Below are positions 37,020-49,615 of a DNA stretch of 64,000 bases, piece after piece. The stretch comes from Lentilactobacillus kisonensis DSM 19906 = JCM 15041 (GTDB lineage Bacteria > Bacillota > Bacilli > Lactobacillales > Lactobacillaceae). Where the stretch lies: contig NZ_AZEB01000008.1 in NCBI RefSeq assembly GCF_001434135.1, positions 1-64,000 of the forward strand, written 5' to 3'. The notes beneath the pieces are model-generated. The model was not told the DNA's origin, ran no database searches, and saw only the letters and a list, made by a program, of their open reading frames with translations. A program made the translations under genes and the position numbers. Position 1 is the first letter of the stretch, and each line of letters begins with the position of its first letter.

Positions 37020-37330
37020 TAGTTGTTATCCCCGCTTTCATCAATAATCGTCGGAACGCGGATGTAACCGTCCTGAGTATCAGGGGCGTTATCCAACAAA
37101 GCTTGTTGTTGATGCCAATTTTCGGCAACGTCATCTCGCATAACGTTTACTTGGTCAGTAACGCTACTGGTTGGTTCAACGCCCTCAGTATCAACTTCAC
37201 TGAGTGTTTCAAACAAGCCAATAATTTTATCTAACTGTGTTGTAAAGTATGGCAGCTGGTCATCGTTAATCTTCAACTTTGCCAATTCAGCAACGTGTTT
37301 TACTTGATCTTCAGAGATCTTTTCAGTCAT
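37019..37330 (-). CDS. gatC: Asp-tRNA(Asn)/Glu-tRNA(Gln) amidotransferase subunit C
   Basis: 103 residues, normal GatC length. [10 protein letters not shown] near the N-terminus and the downstream MRDDVAE motif. It is the small stabilising subunit of GatCAB. First of the gatCAB genes, 81 bases after camS. Confidence 0.96.
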   Translation of the reverse strand: MTEKISEDQVKHVAELAKLKINDDQLPYFTTQLDKIIGLFETLSEVDTEGVEPTSSVTDQVNVMRDDVAENWHQQQALLDNAPDTQDGYIRVPTIIDESGDNN

Positions 37331-37411
37331 TGAAATCCTTCTCTCTTCTGAAATTACTTAGTTTTATAACAACCATAATTTTACCATATAATGAAACCCA
37401 TTTTTGCAAAA

Positions 37412-38557
37412 TTAATAACTATTGAAAATGTGTGCCGAGAACTTCTTCTCATTGGCCTTTCTGCTGAGGAAGCTTTGAATTCCCTCAGTAGACTGAACCG
37501 TAATGTCAATTGGTGCATTCGCGGGTAAGTACTTCTGCGCTGCTCCCTGGATGTATTGTGTAAAGCTGATAATTTCTGTCTGGCTGTAGAATTGCGTTGT
37601 AATGTTAACGTTCATACCGCTCAATGACCCATCCGTGTACTGTGCCTGAGCAGTAACACCACTTAGATTGGGGAAGAATCCTTGAATGGTTGATTTGAAG
37701 TTATCAAAAGAATCTTCATCGTTAGTACTAGGACCTTTTTTATTTGATTGAAGTGGGAAGACATAGTTTTTTTGATTAATTTTTGTCCACTTGCTGATCT
37801 TAGTTTCCGCGTTATCGTTTAGTGAATAAGCAAAGAAATTACCGCCGACTAAGCTATCATCCGATGCCTGCTTATATAACGCAATGATGATCGGAATATT
37901 TTTAAGGGCCTTTCTTTTCCGTAGCCGTTGAAGCACCTGATTGGCAATTTCTTTACCATGAGCTTGAACTTGGGCGTCAGAGATATTTGTTTGATAAGTT
38001 GGCCCATCCTGAGTCTTTTTATAATAATCGACTGAATTAATTCCCAGCCCCACCGTCATCGCAGATAACTTCAGGGACTTGCCACTCTGAGTCATAAAGT
38101 CCTGTTCATCAATTTGTGATAAGTAAAGTGGCGTTCGCGTATTTGGATTTGTCGACTTAGATTTTACGGGATTAAGCCCCGTTTGATTTGAGCTGGATTT
38201 TCTCCCTAACCAATTTTCAACTTGATCTGCCGATAGATATTGGCCCTCTTGAAAGACGTATTTCTTAGTTGAAAATTCTTTCTTAGAAATATTCAAAAGG
38301 CCATTTTCAAACCCCTTGATATTAAATTGGTTGGCTTCCTGGGAAACGCTCACGCCACGAGACTTGCTCGTCCGATAACGGCCGTTCTTAATGACACCCT
38401 GATAATAGTCACTGTTTGTCTGACCCGTTAACTGAGTTTTTTCCTTTGACCCGCTTGAGCTATTAGTATCACTTGACAGGTTATCGACACTGCCACACGC
38501 TGCTAACATGAACCCAGACAGGATAATCGAAATGCCCACAATTGCTTTTTTTAACAT
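37412..38557 (-). CDS. camS: CamS family sex-pheromone lipoprotein
   Basis: 381 residues from ATG 38557 with GGAGG ribosome binding site. Lipoprotein signal peptide with lipobox MLAAC (Cys about 21), followed by a CamS domain. In enterococci and staphylococci the processed signal peptide of such proteins yields peptide pheromones; the role in lactobacilli is unclear. Standing between ligA and gatC is the conserved position for camS. It overlaps no neighbour but begins 17 bases after the ligA stop. Confidence 0.93.
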   Translation of the reverse strand: MLKKAIVGISIILSGFMLAACGSVDNLSSDTNSSSGSKEKTQLTGQTNSDYYQGVIKNGRYRTSKSRGVSVSQEANQFNIKGFENGLLNISKKEFSTKKYVFQEGQYLSADQVENWLGRKSSSNQTGLNPVKSKSTNPNTRTPLYLSQIDEQDFMTQSGKSLKLSAMTVGLGINSVDYYKKTQDGPTYQTNISDAQVQAHGKEIANQVLQRLRKRKALKNIPIIIALYKQASDDSLVGGNFFAYSLNDNAETKISKWTKINQKNYVFPLQSNKKGPSTNDEDSFDNFKSTIQGFFPNLSGVTAQAQYTDGSLSGMNVNITTQFYSQTEIISFTQYIQGAAQKYLPANAPIDITVQSTEGIQSFLSRKANEKKFSAHIFNSY

Positions 38558-38573
38558 TGATTCTCCTCCACTG

Positions 38574-40625
<2,052 letters not shown>

Positions 40626-40640
40626 TCATTATCCAAATTT

Positions 40641-42872
40641 TCACTCTTGCTTTTTAATCGGCGCAAAGGCGGCCAGCAGGCGTTTAATTCCCTGTTCCTC
40701 AAAAGCAATGTCTAATTCCATATCTTCACCAGCGCCAGAAACTTTGACCACCGTGCCAGTTCCCCACGCCTTATGAGAAACTTTGTCGCCAACTTCCCAG
40801 GCTTTCTTGTCAGCCCCGGTTCCCTTCGGCTTTTCAACAACTTGATCGGGCCGATGATACGTGGTTACCGTAGCTCGTCTCGTCCGACGGTCAAAGGGAG
40901 TCGTCAAGGGGCTTTCTGCTTGCTGTGGATTATCATAATGAATTAATTCGGGCTTAATCTCGTTCACAAACCGCGACTCTGGATTATTCTGCCGGCGGCC
41001 ATAAAGCATTCTTGAATAGGCATTGGTAATATACAGTTTTTCCTTTGCTCGGGTAATCCCAACATAGGCAAGCCGCCGTTCTTCCTGTAACTCTGACTCA
41101 TCGTCGGCAGCTCTTGATAGTGGGAATAGCCCCTCTTCCATCCCCATTAAAAACACAACTGGGAACTCCAACCCCTTGGCAGCATGTAACGTCATCAAAG
41201 TCACTTGAGAATTGTCATCCTGCAAGTCGTCTTGATCAGATACCAATGCTAAATCACTCAGAAAATTAACCAAATTATCCTGACCAGTAGCTTCGGCATT
41301 TCCTTCATCATATTTCTGGGTAACGGAAATAAATTCTTCTAAGTTTTCCAGTCGGGTTTGCGCTTCCAATGACTTGGACGCTTTTAACGTACTGGCGTAA
41401 CCACTTTCATCCAAAAGCGCTTCGGTAAGATCAGTAATTGACATTGACGCCATCTTGTTAGAAACCCGACTGATCATTTGCTCAAATGAAGCAATTGAAT
41501 TTTTAGCTCGTGATGAAATTTCGTTTGCCAGGTCAATGTTTTTGGCAGCGTCAAGTAAGGACCAACCATGATCGTTGGCAAATAACCGCAGCTTTTCGAT
41601 GCTTGTCTGACCAATTCCTCGTTTAGGTTCATTAATGACCCGTTCAAAACTCATGGAATCATTTGGATTACCTAGTAACGTCAAATAAGCAAGAATATCT
41701 CGAATTTCTTTTCGATCGTAGAACTTATGACCACCAACGATTGTGTACGGAATATTAGACTTCAGCAATGTCTCTTCAATGACTCGTGACTGGGCGTTAG
41801 TCCGGTATAGAATTGCAAAACTGCCATAATTACGCTTAGATTTCTTCATTTCCTCTTGAATTTTAGCCACGACATACCGGGCCTCATCGTTCTCAGTTTG
41901 ACCCCGATAATAAGAAATCTGATCGCCCTGATCATTTTCGGTCCAGAGATTTTTGTCTGCTCGGTTATCATTATGAGCAATAACTGAATTAGCCGCCTCT
42001 AGGACGGTTTTGGTTGAACGATAGTTTTGCTCCAATAACGTCACGTGCGCGTTTGGATAATCTTTCTTGAAGTCCAAAATGTTTTGCATGTTGGCGCCCC
42101 GCCAGCCGTAAATACTCTGATCAGCATCTCCCACCACGCAAATGTTTTGATTTTTATTTGCTAAGGTATTAACCAGTTTGTACTGAGCTTCGTTGGTATC
42201 TTGATACTCATCGACGTGAATATAATGAAACTTATCTTGATAATATTCCAAGACATCTTGGTGCTGTTCAAATAATTGAATCGTTATCATAATCAGATCA
42301 TCGAAATCTAAAGACTCATTTTGCTTTAATTCAGCTTGGTAACGCTCATAAACGTCAGCCACAATCTGGTCAAACGCACTGACTGCTTGCGCCTTGTAAT
42401 CTTTTGGTGTCAGTAAATCATTTTTGGCGTTTGAAATAGCAGAAAGAATTGCCCTGGGATCGAATTTCTTTGGATCAATATTCAAGTCTCGTAAAACCCG
42501 TTTTACCAAAGTTCGCTGTTCGCTGGTATCCGCAATCGTAAATGCCCGGTTGTATCCTAACAAATCAATGTTCCTTCTTAAAATTCGCACGCAAAGCGCA
42601 TGAAATGTTGACACCCAAACGTCATTACCACTCTCGTCTAAGAGTTTAGAAACCCGTTCGCGCATTTCTTTAGCTGCTTTATTAGTAAACGTAATTGCCA
42701 AAATGTGCCATGGCATCACGTTGTCGTGTTCAATTATGTAAGCAATCCGATGGGTTAGCACCCGCGTCTTGCCACTACCGGCACCAGCCATAATTAGAAC
42801 TGGTCCTTCCGTATGAACAACAGCATCCTTTTGGTCCTTATTTAATCCTTTTAATAAACTTTCTTCTGCCAC
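40641..42872 (-). CDS. pcrA: ATP-dependent DNA helicase PcrA
   Basis: 743 residues if started at GTG 42872, which matches the usual PcrA start; ATG 42884 directly abuts the GAGAGG ribosome binding site and TTG 42902 lies upstream of the predicted transcript start. UvrD/Rep family: Walker A AGAGSGKTR, DEYQDTN, GDADQSIYGWRGA, TLHAAKGLEF, and a C-terminal Tudor-like domain. It works in repair and in resolving replication-transcription conflicts. Confidence 0.95.
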   Translation of the reverse strand: MAEESLLKGLNKDQKDAVVHTEGPVLIMAGAGSGKTRVLTHRIAYIIEHDNVMPWHILAITFTNKAAKEMRERVSKLLDESGNDVWVSTFHALCVRILRRNIDLLGYNRAFTIADTSEQRTLVKRVLRDLNIDPKKFDPRAILSAISNAKNDLLTPKDYKAQAVSAFDQIVADVYERYQAELKQNESLDFDDLIMITIQLFEQHQDVLEYYQDKFHYIHVDEYQDTNEAQYKLVNTLANKNQNICVVGDADQSIYGWRGANMQNILDFKKDYPNAHVTLLEQNYRSTKTVLEAANSVIAHNDNRADKNLWTENDQGDQISYYRGQTENDEARYVVAKIQEEMKKSKRNYGSFAILYRTNAQSRVIEETLLKSNIPYTIVGGHKFYDRKEIRDILAYLTLLGNPNDSMSFERVINEPKRGIGQTSIEKLRLFANDHGWSLLDAAKNIDLANEISSRAKNSIASFEQMISRVSNKMASMSITDLTEALLDESGYASTLKASKSLEAQTRLENLEEFISVTQKYDEGNAEATGQDNLVNFLSDLALVSDQDDLQDDNSQVTLMTLHAAKGLEFPVVFLMGMEEGLFPLSRAADDESELQEERRLAYVGITRAKEKLYITNAYSRMLYGRRQNNPESRFVNEIKPELIHYDNPQQAESPLTTPFDRRTRRATVTTYHRPDQVVEKPKGTGADKKAWEVGDKVSHKAWGTGTVVKVSGAGEDMELDIAFEEQGIKRLLAAFAPIKKQE

Positions 42873-42905
42873 TAAAAACGTCATCCTCTCACATTTATCC
42901 AATCA

Positions 42906-42914
42906 ATTATACCA
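42906..42914 (-). promoter_or_regulatory. Extended -10 promoter of pcrA
   Basis: TGGTATAAT on the minus strand is an extended -10 element; transcription would start near 42899, leaving a short leader with the GAGAGG ribosome binding site. Confidence 0.5.
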
Positions 42915-42946
42915 AAAATTACGCGCTTTGGCTTGCCGCTAAAACC

Positions 42947-43066
42947 AGTGAGCGGAGCAAAGCGCTTAGAAATCGGAGTGTAAGTCTCCTATCGGGGGAA
43001 TTCCTGGTTTTGGAATTTTTCCGATAGGTGCTTACACGCAGATTTCTGCTTTGCGCAGCTGTTCTA
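42947..43066 (-). repeat. Palindromic intergenic element, copy 8
   Basis: Reverse orientation, ends AGTGAGCGG and AGCTGTTCTA. Outer arms GCAAAGC / GCTTTGC; middle GTGTAAG / CTTACAC; inner stem CCTATCGG / CCGATAGG with AATTCC / GGAATT. It is the closest relative of copy 4 and lies about 35 bases upstream of the pcrA promoter. Confidence 0.9.
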
Positions 43067-43109
43067 AACTAGCCATTTCCGCCCTGTTAAAACCAGATTC
43101 TCATTAGCT

Positions 43110-43160
43110 AAGCGAATAGCGCAACCATTCCAACACTCGGAATAATTGCGCTATTCGCTT
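43110..43160 (-). terminator. Long hairpin after the PurK-like gene
   Basis: Perfect 15-bp stem AAGCGAATAGCGCAA / TTGCGCTATTCGCTT enclosing a second stem ATTCC / GGAAT. No T tract follows on the minus strand, so termination is only probable. It is not related in sequence to the 120-bp elements. Confidence 0.5.
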
Positions 43161-43255
43161 AAAGTCTAGATCAACCCGGTCACTTTCCAAATCGACTTAT
43201 TACTTTAAGAACACACTAATCACATAACCGGTACCCTGGAGAATTGCTTTCTTAA

Positions 43256-44437
43256 TTAGTGACCATGTTCTTCATGGTCATTCTGCTGGTATTTTGCTTT
43301 GTAATCAATGTCAGCCCAAATACCAGTTGCTTCAAGCTGCATCAACGTATAGCTCAGAGACTCCGTTGGAATTAAGACGTTACCAACTGGCTTGCCATCA
43401 TCCGCTGGTTGATTACCATAAATTGTAAAATGCCAGTTTTCCTTAATGAGCCACTGCGTTTTTACCCGTTGGTAATCCTTTTGGCGAATTGTCTGATAAA
43501 CCGTTGATATCCCCTGGAAAACTTTTGATATCGGTAAACCAGCAATTGCCCGCAAGTGTTGTTCAAACTCAGTCACGTTAGTCGCATAATCAAATACAAA
43601 CCCAGCTGGACTCAATAACGGGGCAACCCGACTAACGTAAATCGAACCACTTTTAGCCAAGAATAGATTAACCTCGAAAGTCCCGACGTAATCCAAATTA
43701 GTCGTGATTTCGTTGGTGATTCGTTCCATTTCCTTAGCAACACTCGGATCTAACTTTGCTGGTGTGAAAGCCGTCATTAACTGATTATCATGATAAATCA
43801 CTTCCACAACGGGAAACATCTGATGGCTGCCATCAGCCGCTCGGGTAACAATTACCGAGTAATCAATATCGTGTTCAACGTATGACTCTAAGATGTAAGT
43901 CCCAGCATCGAGAAATCCTGATGCCAGCACAATATCTGCCTGATTCTTAATAAGCAGTTCCTTACCATCTAACAATCCCCGCTGAATTGGCTTTAAAATA
44001 GCCGGATACCCAATTGAATTGATTGCTTGATAAATATCTTCAAGCGTGACAATTGTTGAATATGGCACCATATTAATATTTAACGTTTCAAAAAAGCTTC
44101 GTTCAATTAACCGGTCTTGAACAATATCCAGCAACCCATCCTTTTGGGGAACAGCTGTAAATTGTGAAATATATCTAACAACTTCTGAATCAATCAAGTC
44201 GTTATCATACACCACCACATCACAGCGCTCAGCAAACATCTTTAACGTCTGCTTATCATCAATTGGCCCAATATACTTATAATCAGCGAGTTGGACTGCC
44301 TTGCTATCTTCATTTGAACTATACATACCGATGTTAAAGCCCATTTTCTTAGCAGTCATTAGGAGTATCGGCGTACTGTTACTCTCACCTAGGATACCAA
44401 TCGTTTGACCTGGATAAAGGACGTTTGCTTTTGCCAA
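43256..44437 (-). CDS. PurK-like ATP-grasp protein lacking catalytic signatures
   Basis: 393 residues from TTG 44437. The fold is that of N5-carboxyaminoimidazole ribonucleotide synthetase (PurK): N-terminal PGQTIGILGES, ATP-grasp centre, and TEFEQHLRAIAGLP near residue 290. However, the usual metal-binding VElF reads VNLF and the active-site APRPHNSGH reads APLLSPAGF, so the reaction is probably lost or changed. No purE is beside it. It follows xpt by 71 bases, pointing to a role connected with purine salvage. Function unknown. Confidence 0.75.
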   Translation of the reverse strand: MAKANVLYPGQTIGILGESNSTPILLMTAKKMGFNIGMYSSNEDSKAVQLADYKYIGPIDDKQTLKMFAERCDVVVYDNDLIDSEVVRYISQFTAVPQKDGLLDIVQDRLIERSFFETLNINMVPYSTIVTLEDIYQAINSIGYPAILKPIQRGLLDGKELLIKNQADIVLASGFLDAGTYILESYVEHDIDYSVIVTRAADGSHQMFPVVEVIYHDNQLMTAFTPAKLDPSVAKEMERITNEITTNLDYVGTFEVNLFLAKSGSIYVSRVAPLLSPAGFVFDYATNVTEFEQHLRAIAGLPISKVFQGISTVYQTIRQKDYQRVKTQWLIKENWHFTIYGNQPADDGKPVGNVLIPTESLSYTLMQLEATGIWADIDYKAKYQQNDHEEHGH

Positions 44438-44508
44438 TTATTTCACTACTTTCATACAATTATTGTTGTAATAATTCTAAATTAAACGAACCCACTAACA
44501 CGATTTAA

Positions 44509-45728
<1,220 letters not shown>

Positions 45729-45828
45729 TCCAACCCCAAACTTTCTAACTTTAGAATTAATTCTACTATAAATAACGATAAAGACAATTACTATTTCATG
45801 ATTTTTACTGAACTAAAGGTAATGATAA

Positions 45829-45857
45829 TTGACAAATTTGCTAATATCAGTTATGTT
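45829..45857 (+). promoter_or_regulatory. Promoter of the DUF2187 gene
   Basis: TTGACA (45829-45834), 17-base spacer, TATGTT (45852-45857), 34 bases upstream of the start at 45892; ribosome binding site GGAGATGG. Confidence 0.7.
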
Positions 45858-45891
45858 ATCACTTGACACTTAATTATGGAGATGGAAACCA

Positions 45892-46185
45892 ATGGCTAAA
45901 AACACCGAAGTATCAGAAGCACAATCAAAGTTCCACGTTGGTGATGAGGTTTCATTCAAGATCGAAAAGAAAACATTTAAAGGTTATGTTGATAAGAGTT
46001 ATACCAACTCATTTCTAATAACATTTGAATCAGACGATCCCGAAATTATTGATAAATATCACAAGAAAGTCGTTATCAATAATCGTCATCTAAAAATGAT
46101 CAAGGCTGCTCCTCGAGTTGAAACTGACGATGAAGATGATGAGGAAGACCAAGATAAGAATTCTAAGAAACCAAGTAAGAAATAA
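45892..46185 (+). CDS. DUF2187-family small protein
   Basis: 97 residues. Residues about 14-70 match DUF2187 (FHVGDEVSFKIEKKTFKGYV, NSFLITF, KVVINNRHLKMI), a small SH3-like beta-barrel fold known in Bacilli as YkvS-like proteins of unknown role. The C-terminal 25 residues are a charged tail, first Asp/Glu-rich then Lys-rich. It stands alone between its own promoter and terminator. Confidence 0.85.
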   Translation: MAKNTEVSEAQSKFHVGDEVSFKIEKKTFKGYVDKSYTNSFLITFESDDPEIIDKYHKKVVINNRHLKMIKAAPRVETDDEDDEEDQDKNSKKPSKK

Positions 46186-46198
46186 GCAGTGACCACAT

Positions 46199-46237
46199 GA
46201 GACTGGGACAAAGCAATTTGTCGACAGCCTCTTTTTT
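46199..46237 (+). terminator. Rho-independent terminator after the DUF2187 gene
   Basis: Stem GAG-CTG..CAAA / TTTG..CAG-CTC with internal mismatches, then TTTTTT, 13 bases after the stop. Confidence 0.8.
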
Positions 46238-46277
46238 GTTGCTTATTAAAGACCATTTTAGTGCAGCTACTAATTAC

Positions 46278-46871
46278 TTACGTTCGCCTCTTGATAACCC
46301 GACTCAGCGGCACGGCAATTAACGGCGTGACAACGCCACTGAAAATGGCTTCAGGAATTCCGTTTGTCCCAACAACCCCAATTAAGTACGGCAACAATTT
46401 TTCCATATTAATCTGATAAAGCTGTGGGGCCTTCGCCTTGTAAAAAACATAGATGAGGCCAAGGACCAAGATAGTATTTGTCAGTGATCCCAAAATTGCG
46501 GCAATCGAAACACTCAACGATTGTCTCTTAATTCGCTTCTGCAGTGCCATGTATGCCCATCCGGCTACTAACCCAATCATTATCCGGGGGAAAACTGATA
46601 CGATTGGATTAACAAAGACAATTGTTGCTAGTGGACTAGTCGGCCAGATATACGCCCGGATAAATGTAATAACGCCCCAAACACCACCGATGATCGCGCC
46701 ATCAACCGTTCCAAGGAGAACGGTCGCAATCACGACAGTCGCTGGAATAATTGTAATACTTAGTGGGCCGATTGGGATATACCCAATCAGTGGAATTGAA
46801 GTTTGGAGAATGATAATTGCAATGAACATCGCCAATAAATTGAGCCTCAAGGTGTTATTTTTCTTCGGCAT
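46278..46871 (-). CDS. ECF transporter S-component, substrate unassigned
   Basis: 197 residues with about six membrane segments. Features of the ECF S-component family: N-terminal AMFIAIIILQTSIPLIGY followed by PLSITIIPATVVIATVLLG and FVNPIVSVFPRIMIGL. It binds a vitamin-like substrate and is powered by a shared EcfA1-EcfA2-EcfT module, present at 48.8-51.3 kb. It resembles the pantothenate-type (PanT) group, but this is a weak assignment. Good AAGGAGC ribosome binding site; monocistronic. Confidence 0.82.
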   Translation of the reverse strand: MPKKNNTLRLNLLAMFIAIIILQTSIPLIGYIPIGPLSITIIPATVVIATVLLGTVDGAIIGGVWGVITFIRAYIWPTSPLATIVFVNPIVSVFPRIMIGLVAGWAYMALQKRIKRQSLSVSIAAILGSLTNTILVLGLIYVFYKAKAPQLYQINMEKLLPYLIGVVGTNGIPEAIFSGVVTPLIAVPLSRVIKRRT

Positions 46872-46987
46872 AATTCCCGCTCCTTTGAAATTTACTGGGT
46901 TAATTATACAATAACAAATTTCATTCTAGTATATTGGTGACTTCTAAAGTTCGTTATCACTCAAGTTTAAGACAAACTTCAGAATAC

Positions 46988-47016
46988 AAAAAAACACCCC
47001 TGAAATAGGAAGTGTC
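46988..47016 (-). terminator. Terminator of the rplM-rpsI transcript
   Basis: Short stem ACACTTCC / GGGGTGT (with G-U pairs) followed on the minus strand by TTTTTTT, 20 bases past the rpsI stop. Confidence 0.75.
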
Positions 47017-47035
47017 TTGATTGTATATCCAAATT

Positions 47036-47428
47036 TTAACGCTTTGAGAATTGTGAAGCCTTACGAGCTTTCTTAAGTCCTGGCTTCTTTCGTTCCTTCA
47101 TACGAGCGTCACGGGTTAATAATCCGGCACGCTTTAAAGGACCACGGAAGTCTGGATCAACGGCAAGCAACGCACGAGCAATTCCGTGACGGGTAGCACC
47201 AGCTTGACCAGAGAATCCACCACCATTAACGTTAACCAAAGTATCATAGTTGCCTAAGGTTTCAGTAACATTAAATGGTTGCACAACAACTTCACGCAAG
47301 TTTGCAAAGGGGATGTAATCCTCGATTGCTTTATCATTCATAATAATTTTTCCAGTTCCTGGTACCAAACGTACCCGAGCAACGGAATCTTTACGACGGC
47401 CTGTGCCGCTATATTGTACTTGAGCCAA
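47036..47428 (-). CDS. rpsI: 30S ribosomal protein S9
   Basis: 130 residues. [14 protein letters not shown] at the N-terminus, [19 protein letters not shown], and a basic C-terminal tail ending FSKR that reaches the P-site tRNA. It follows rplM by 13 bases, the conserved pair. Confidence 0.98.
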   Translation of the reverse strand: MAQVQYSGTGRRKDSVARVRLVPGTGKIIMNDKAIEDYIPFANLREVVVQPFNVTETLGNYDTLVNVNGGGFSGQAGATRHGIARALLAVDPDFRGPLKRAGLLTRDARMKERKKPGLKKARKASQFSKR

Positions 47429-47441
47429 TGCGAATTCCTCC

Positions 47442-47885
47442 TTAAATTAGGTTAGTGATGTCAAATGCTTCTGGCTTTTGAGCTTGGTGATCATGTTCAG
47501 GGCCTGCATAGACATGTAACTTCAAACCGATTTTATGACCTAATGTGCCATGAGGAAGCATTCCCTTGACTGAAGTTTCAATCAATCTTTCTGGGTTCTT
47601 CTCACGGAATTCGCCAGCTGTCTTCTGCTTCAAGCCACCAATAAAGCGTGAATGATGGTAATAGATCTTACGAGTATCTTTATGACCAGTCAGTTTCACT
47701 TTACTTGCGTTAATAACAATTACGTTGTCCCCTGTATCTACGTTAGGGGTAAAAGTAGGCTTATTCTTGCCTCGTAGAATTGATGCGACTACTGATGAGA
47801 GACGTCCTAAAGCAACGCCGTCTGCATCAACGACGTACCATTTACGTTCTACTTCACCAGGTTTTGCCATATAAGTTGTACGCAC
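47442..47885 (-). CDS. rplM: 50S ribosomal protein L13
   Basis: 147 residues from GTG 47885, with GGAGG eight bases upstream; this gives the usual L13 length and N-terminus ([20 protein letters not shown]). A frame extension to 47987 covers the leader and promoter and is not coding. An early-assembly protein of the large subunit. Confidence 0.97.
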   Translation of the reverse strand: MRTTYMAKPGEVERKWYVVDADGVALGRLSSVVASILRGKNKPTFTPNVDTGDNVIVINASKVKLTGHKDTRKIYYHHSRFIGGLKQKTAGEFREKNPERLIETSVKGMLPHGTLGHKIGLKLHVYAGPEHDHQAQKPEAFDITNLI

Positions 47886-47892
47886 TTTATAT

Positions 47893-47966
47893 TCCTCCAT
47901 TGTTCCTGTGTTTGTTCGACACCAAATAAGATTCCGGGGCTTATCGTGGGGCAAACAATACCAACT
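47893..47966 (-). ncRNA. Candidate L13 leader in the rplM 5' UTR
   Basis: The transcript from the promoter at 47970 has a leader of about 78 bases. It can fold as TGTTTG / CAAACA enclosing CCAC-ATAAG / CTTAT-GGTG, a bulged hairpin like the L13 leader motif of Firmicutes, which lets L13 control its own operon. Identity with that family is inferred from location and shape. Confidence 0.5.
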
Positions 47967-47969
47967 AAC

Positions 47970-47998
47970 ATAATACAAATTATTCATCTAAAAGTCAA
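47970..47998 (-). promoter_or_regulatory. Promoter of rplM-rpsI
   Basis: On the minus strand TTGACT (47993-47998), 17-base spacer, TATTAT (47970-47975). It lies 13 bases after the truA stop, so rplM-rpsI has its own start in addition to any read-through. Confidence 0.8.
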
Positions 47999-48011
47999 TC
48001 AGTTTCGGTGA

Positions 48012-48809
48012 TTATCGTGGCCTAGTGGATAATTTTGTTGGGTGTTTAGGATCTTCGCCCTCATAATAAACTTTTTTTAAGTATAATCCTGATGCCGGCA
48101 TTGTGAGCCGTGCTTGGTTGCGGTCCTTAACGGCGTACAAACGCAATATATCGTGTTCTGGGCGTCTTTGTGCCCCGATCTCGACAATCACCCCAACCAT
48201 TATCCGAACCATGTTATATAGAAAGCCATTGCCATAGAACTCCAGCTGAAGTTCGTTTGCCTTTTCATCAAAATTAGCAGTTGCTTCATAAATTGTCCTA
48301 ACGTTTGATTTAGCCGTGGAACCCGACGCAACAAAACTTGAGAAATCGTGCTCCCCAATGAAATCAGGCAGTGCGGCCCTCACTCGTTCTACATCAAGGG
48401 GAAACTTCCAATGACCAGTGTAGTTTCGCTTAAATGGATTCAAAAACTCCCCAAGATCAACCCGATAAAAATACCTTTTACCAGAAACGTCGTAACGAGC
48501 GTGAAAATTTGGCGAAACGGTCTCCACTTTCATTACTTCCATATCAAGCGGCAGCATACTGTTTAACCCGCGGTAAATTGCCTCCGTTGGCAAATCAAAC
48601 GGAAAGTCAAAATGGACAACCTGACCAAATGCATGTACACCAGCATCGGTCCTCCCCGATCCATAAACGACGATTGGCAGTTGGGGATTTTTGGCCATTA
48701 GGTTGACTTTTTGTGTCAGTACGCCTTCAATTGTTCGCTTATTTGGCTGTCTTTGAAAACCACTAAAAAGTGTGCCATCATAGGCAATTGTTACTTTATA
48801 ACGAATCAT
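48012..48809 (-). CDS. truA: tRNA pseudouridine(38-40) synthase TruA
   Basis: 265 residues from ATG 48809 with AAGGGTGA upstream; the longer frame to 48896 runs into ecfT. Catalytic Asp in GSGRTDAGVHA and GFLYNMVRIMVG near the C-terminus. It makes pseudouridine at positions 38-40 of the tRNA anticodon arm. Position between ecfT and rplM is conserved in Firmicutes. Confidence 0.96.
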   Translation of the reverse strand: MIRYKVTIAYDGTLFSGFQRQPNKRTIEGVLTQKVNLMAKNPQLPIVVYGSGRTDAGVHAFGQVVHFDFPFDLPTEAIYRGLNSMLPLDMEVMKVETVSPNFHARYDVSGKRYFYRVDLGEFLNPFKRNYTGHWKFPLDVERVRAALPDFIGEHDFSSFVASGSTAKSNVRTIYEATANFDEKANELQLEFYGNGFLYNMVRIMVGVIVEIGAQRRPEHDILRLYAVKDRNQARLTMPASGLYLKKVYYEGEDPKHPTKLSTRPR

Positions 48810-48820
48810 AATCACCCTTA

Positions 48821-49615
48821 CTATTTTCGTAAATATAATACTAATCCACCAGCAACCAAAAAAACAATCCAACTCAATGTGTCCTTTAATTGCCAACGGT
48901 AAATGCGATATTTGCTGCGATGCTCACTATCGGTGAACCCCCTAGCCTCCATTGCCGTCGATAAATTCTCAGCATGATTGATTGCACCGGTAAATAACGG
49001 CACCAACAACGGCACTGCCGCCTTAACTCGGTGGGTTAAACTGCCAGAGCCAAAATCAACGCCACGGGAGCGTTGGGCGTTAAGAATCGTTTCCATTTCG
49101 TCCATTAACGTTGGGACGAAGCGTAGCGCAATTGATAGCATTAAAGCTAATGTATCCACTGGGAAATGGACCCTTTTAAGGGGTTTTAAAATCGTTTGAA
49201 CCCCATCTGCAATTGCTAACGGCGTCGTTGTGAGGGTTAAAACGGTTGAAATCATAATAATCAACAGAAATCGAATGAAGATAAATCCGCCGTTAATTAA
49301 ACTCAGGTTGGTAATTGAAAAAGGGCCCCATTGCCACAAAATAGTGCCACCACTGCTAAATAGGATCTGCAGGCCAACGGTAAAAATAATTAGCCAGATC
49401 AGTGGCCGAATTCCCTTAAGGAAAAACGTAATTGAAACGCCTGAAAGTAAGATCACGACAATAATCAGTAACGCCAAGACACCATAGGAAACTAAATTGT
49501 TCGCAAAAAATATAACAATCACAAAATAGAAACTCAATAATAGTTTTGATTGAGGACTCATCTGGTGGATCCATGAGTTTCCAGGAAGATAACGGCCGAA
49601 AAGAAAATTAGTCAT
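48821..49615 (-). CDS. ecfT: ECF transporter T-component EcfT
   Basis: 264 residues with about five to six membrane segments. Coupling-helix motifs of EcfT are present (AQRSRGVDFGSG and the AMEARGFTDS region), where Ala-Arg-Gly contacts the ATPases. It links EcfA1/A2 to exchangeable S-components such as BioY. It overlaps ecfA2 by 8 bases. Confidence 0.95.
   Translation of the reverse strand: MTNFLFGRYLPGNSWIHQMSPQSKLLLSFYFVIVIFFANNLVSYGVLALLIIVVILLSGVSITFFLKGIRPLIWLIIFTVGLQILFSSGGTILWQWGPFSITNLSLINGGFIFIRFLLIIMISTVLTLTTTPLAIADGVQTILKPLKRVHFPVDTLALMLSIALRFVPTLMDEMETILNAQRSRGVDFGSGSLTHRVKAAVPLLVPLFTGAINHAENLSTAMEARGFTDSEHRSKYRIYRWQLKDTLSWIVFLVAGGLVLYLRK

Noticed and set aside
43110-43160. Another copy of the 120-bp element
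   Set aside because: The perfect hairpin has neither the family ends nor the AATTCC/GGAATT inner part; it is a separate structure after the PurK-like gene.
47886-47987. N-terminal extension of L13 encoded upstream of GTG 47885
   Set aside because: It overlaps the promoter and leader and would make L13 abnormally long; GGAGG is correctly spaced for GTG 47885.
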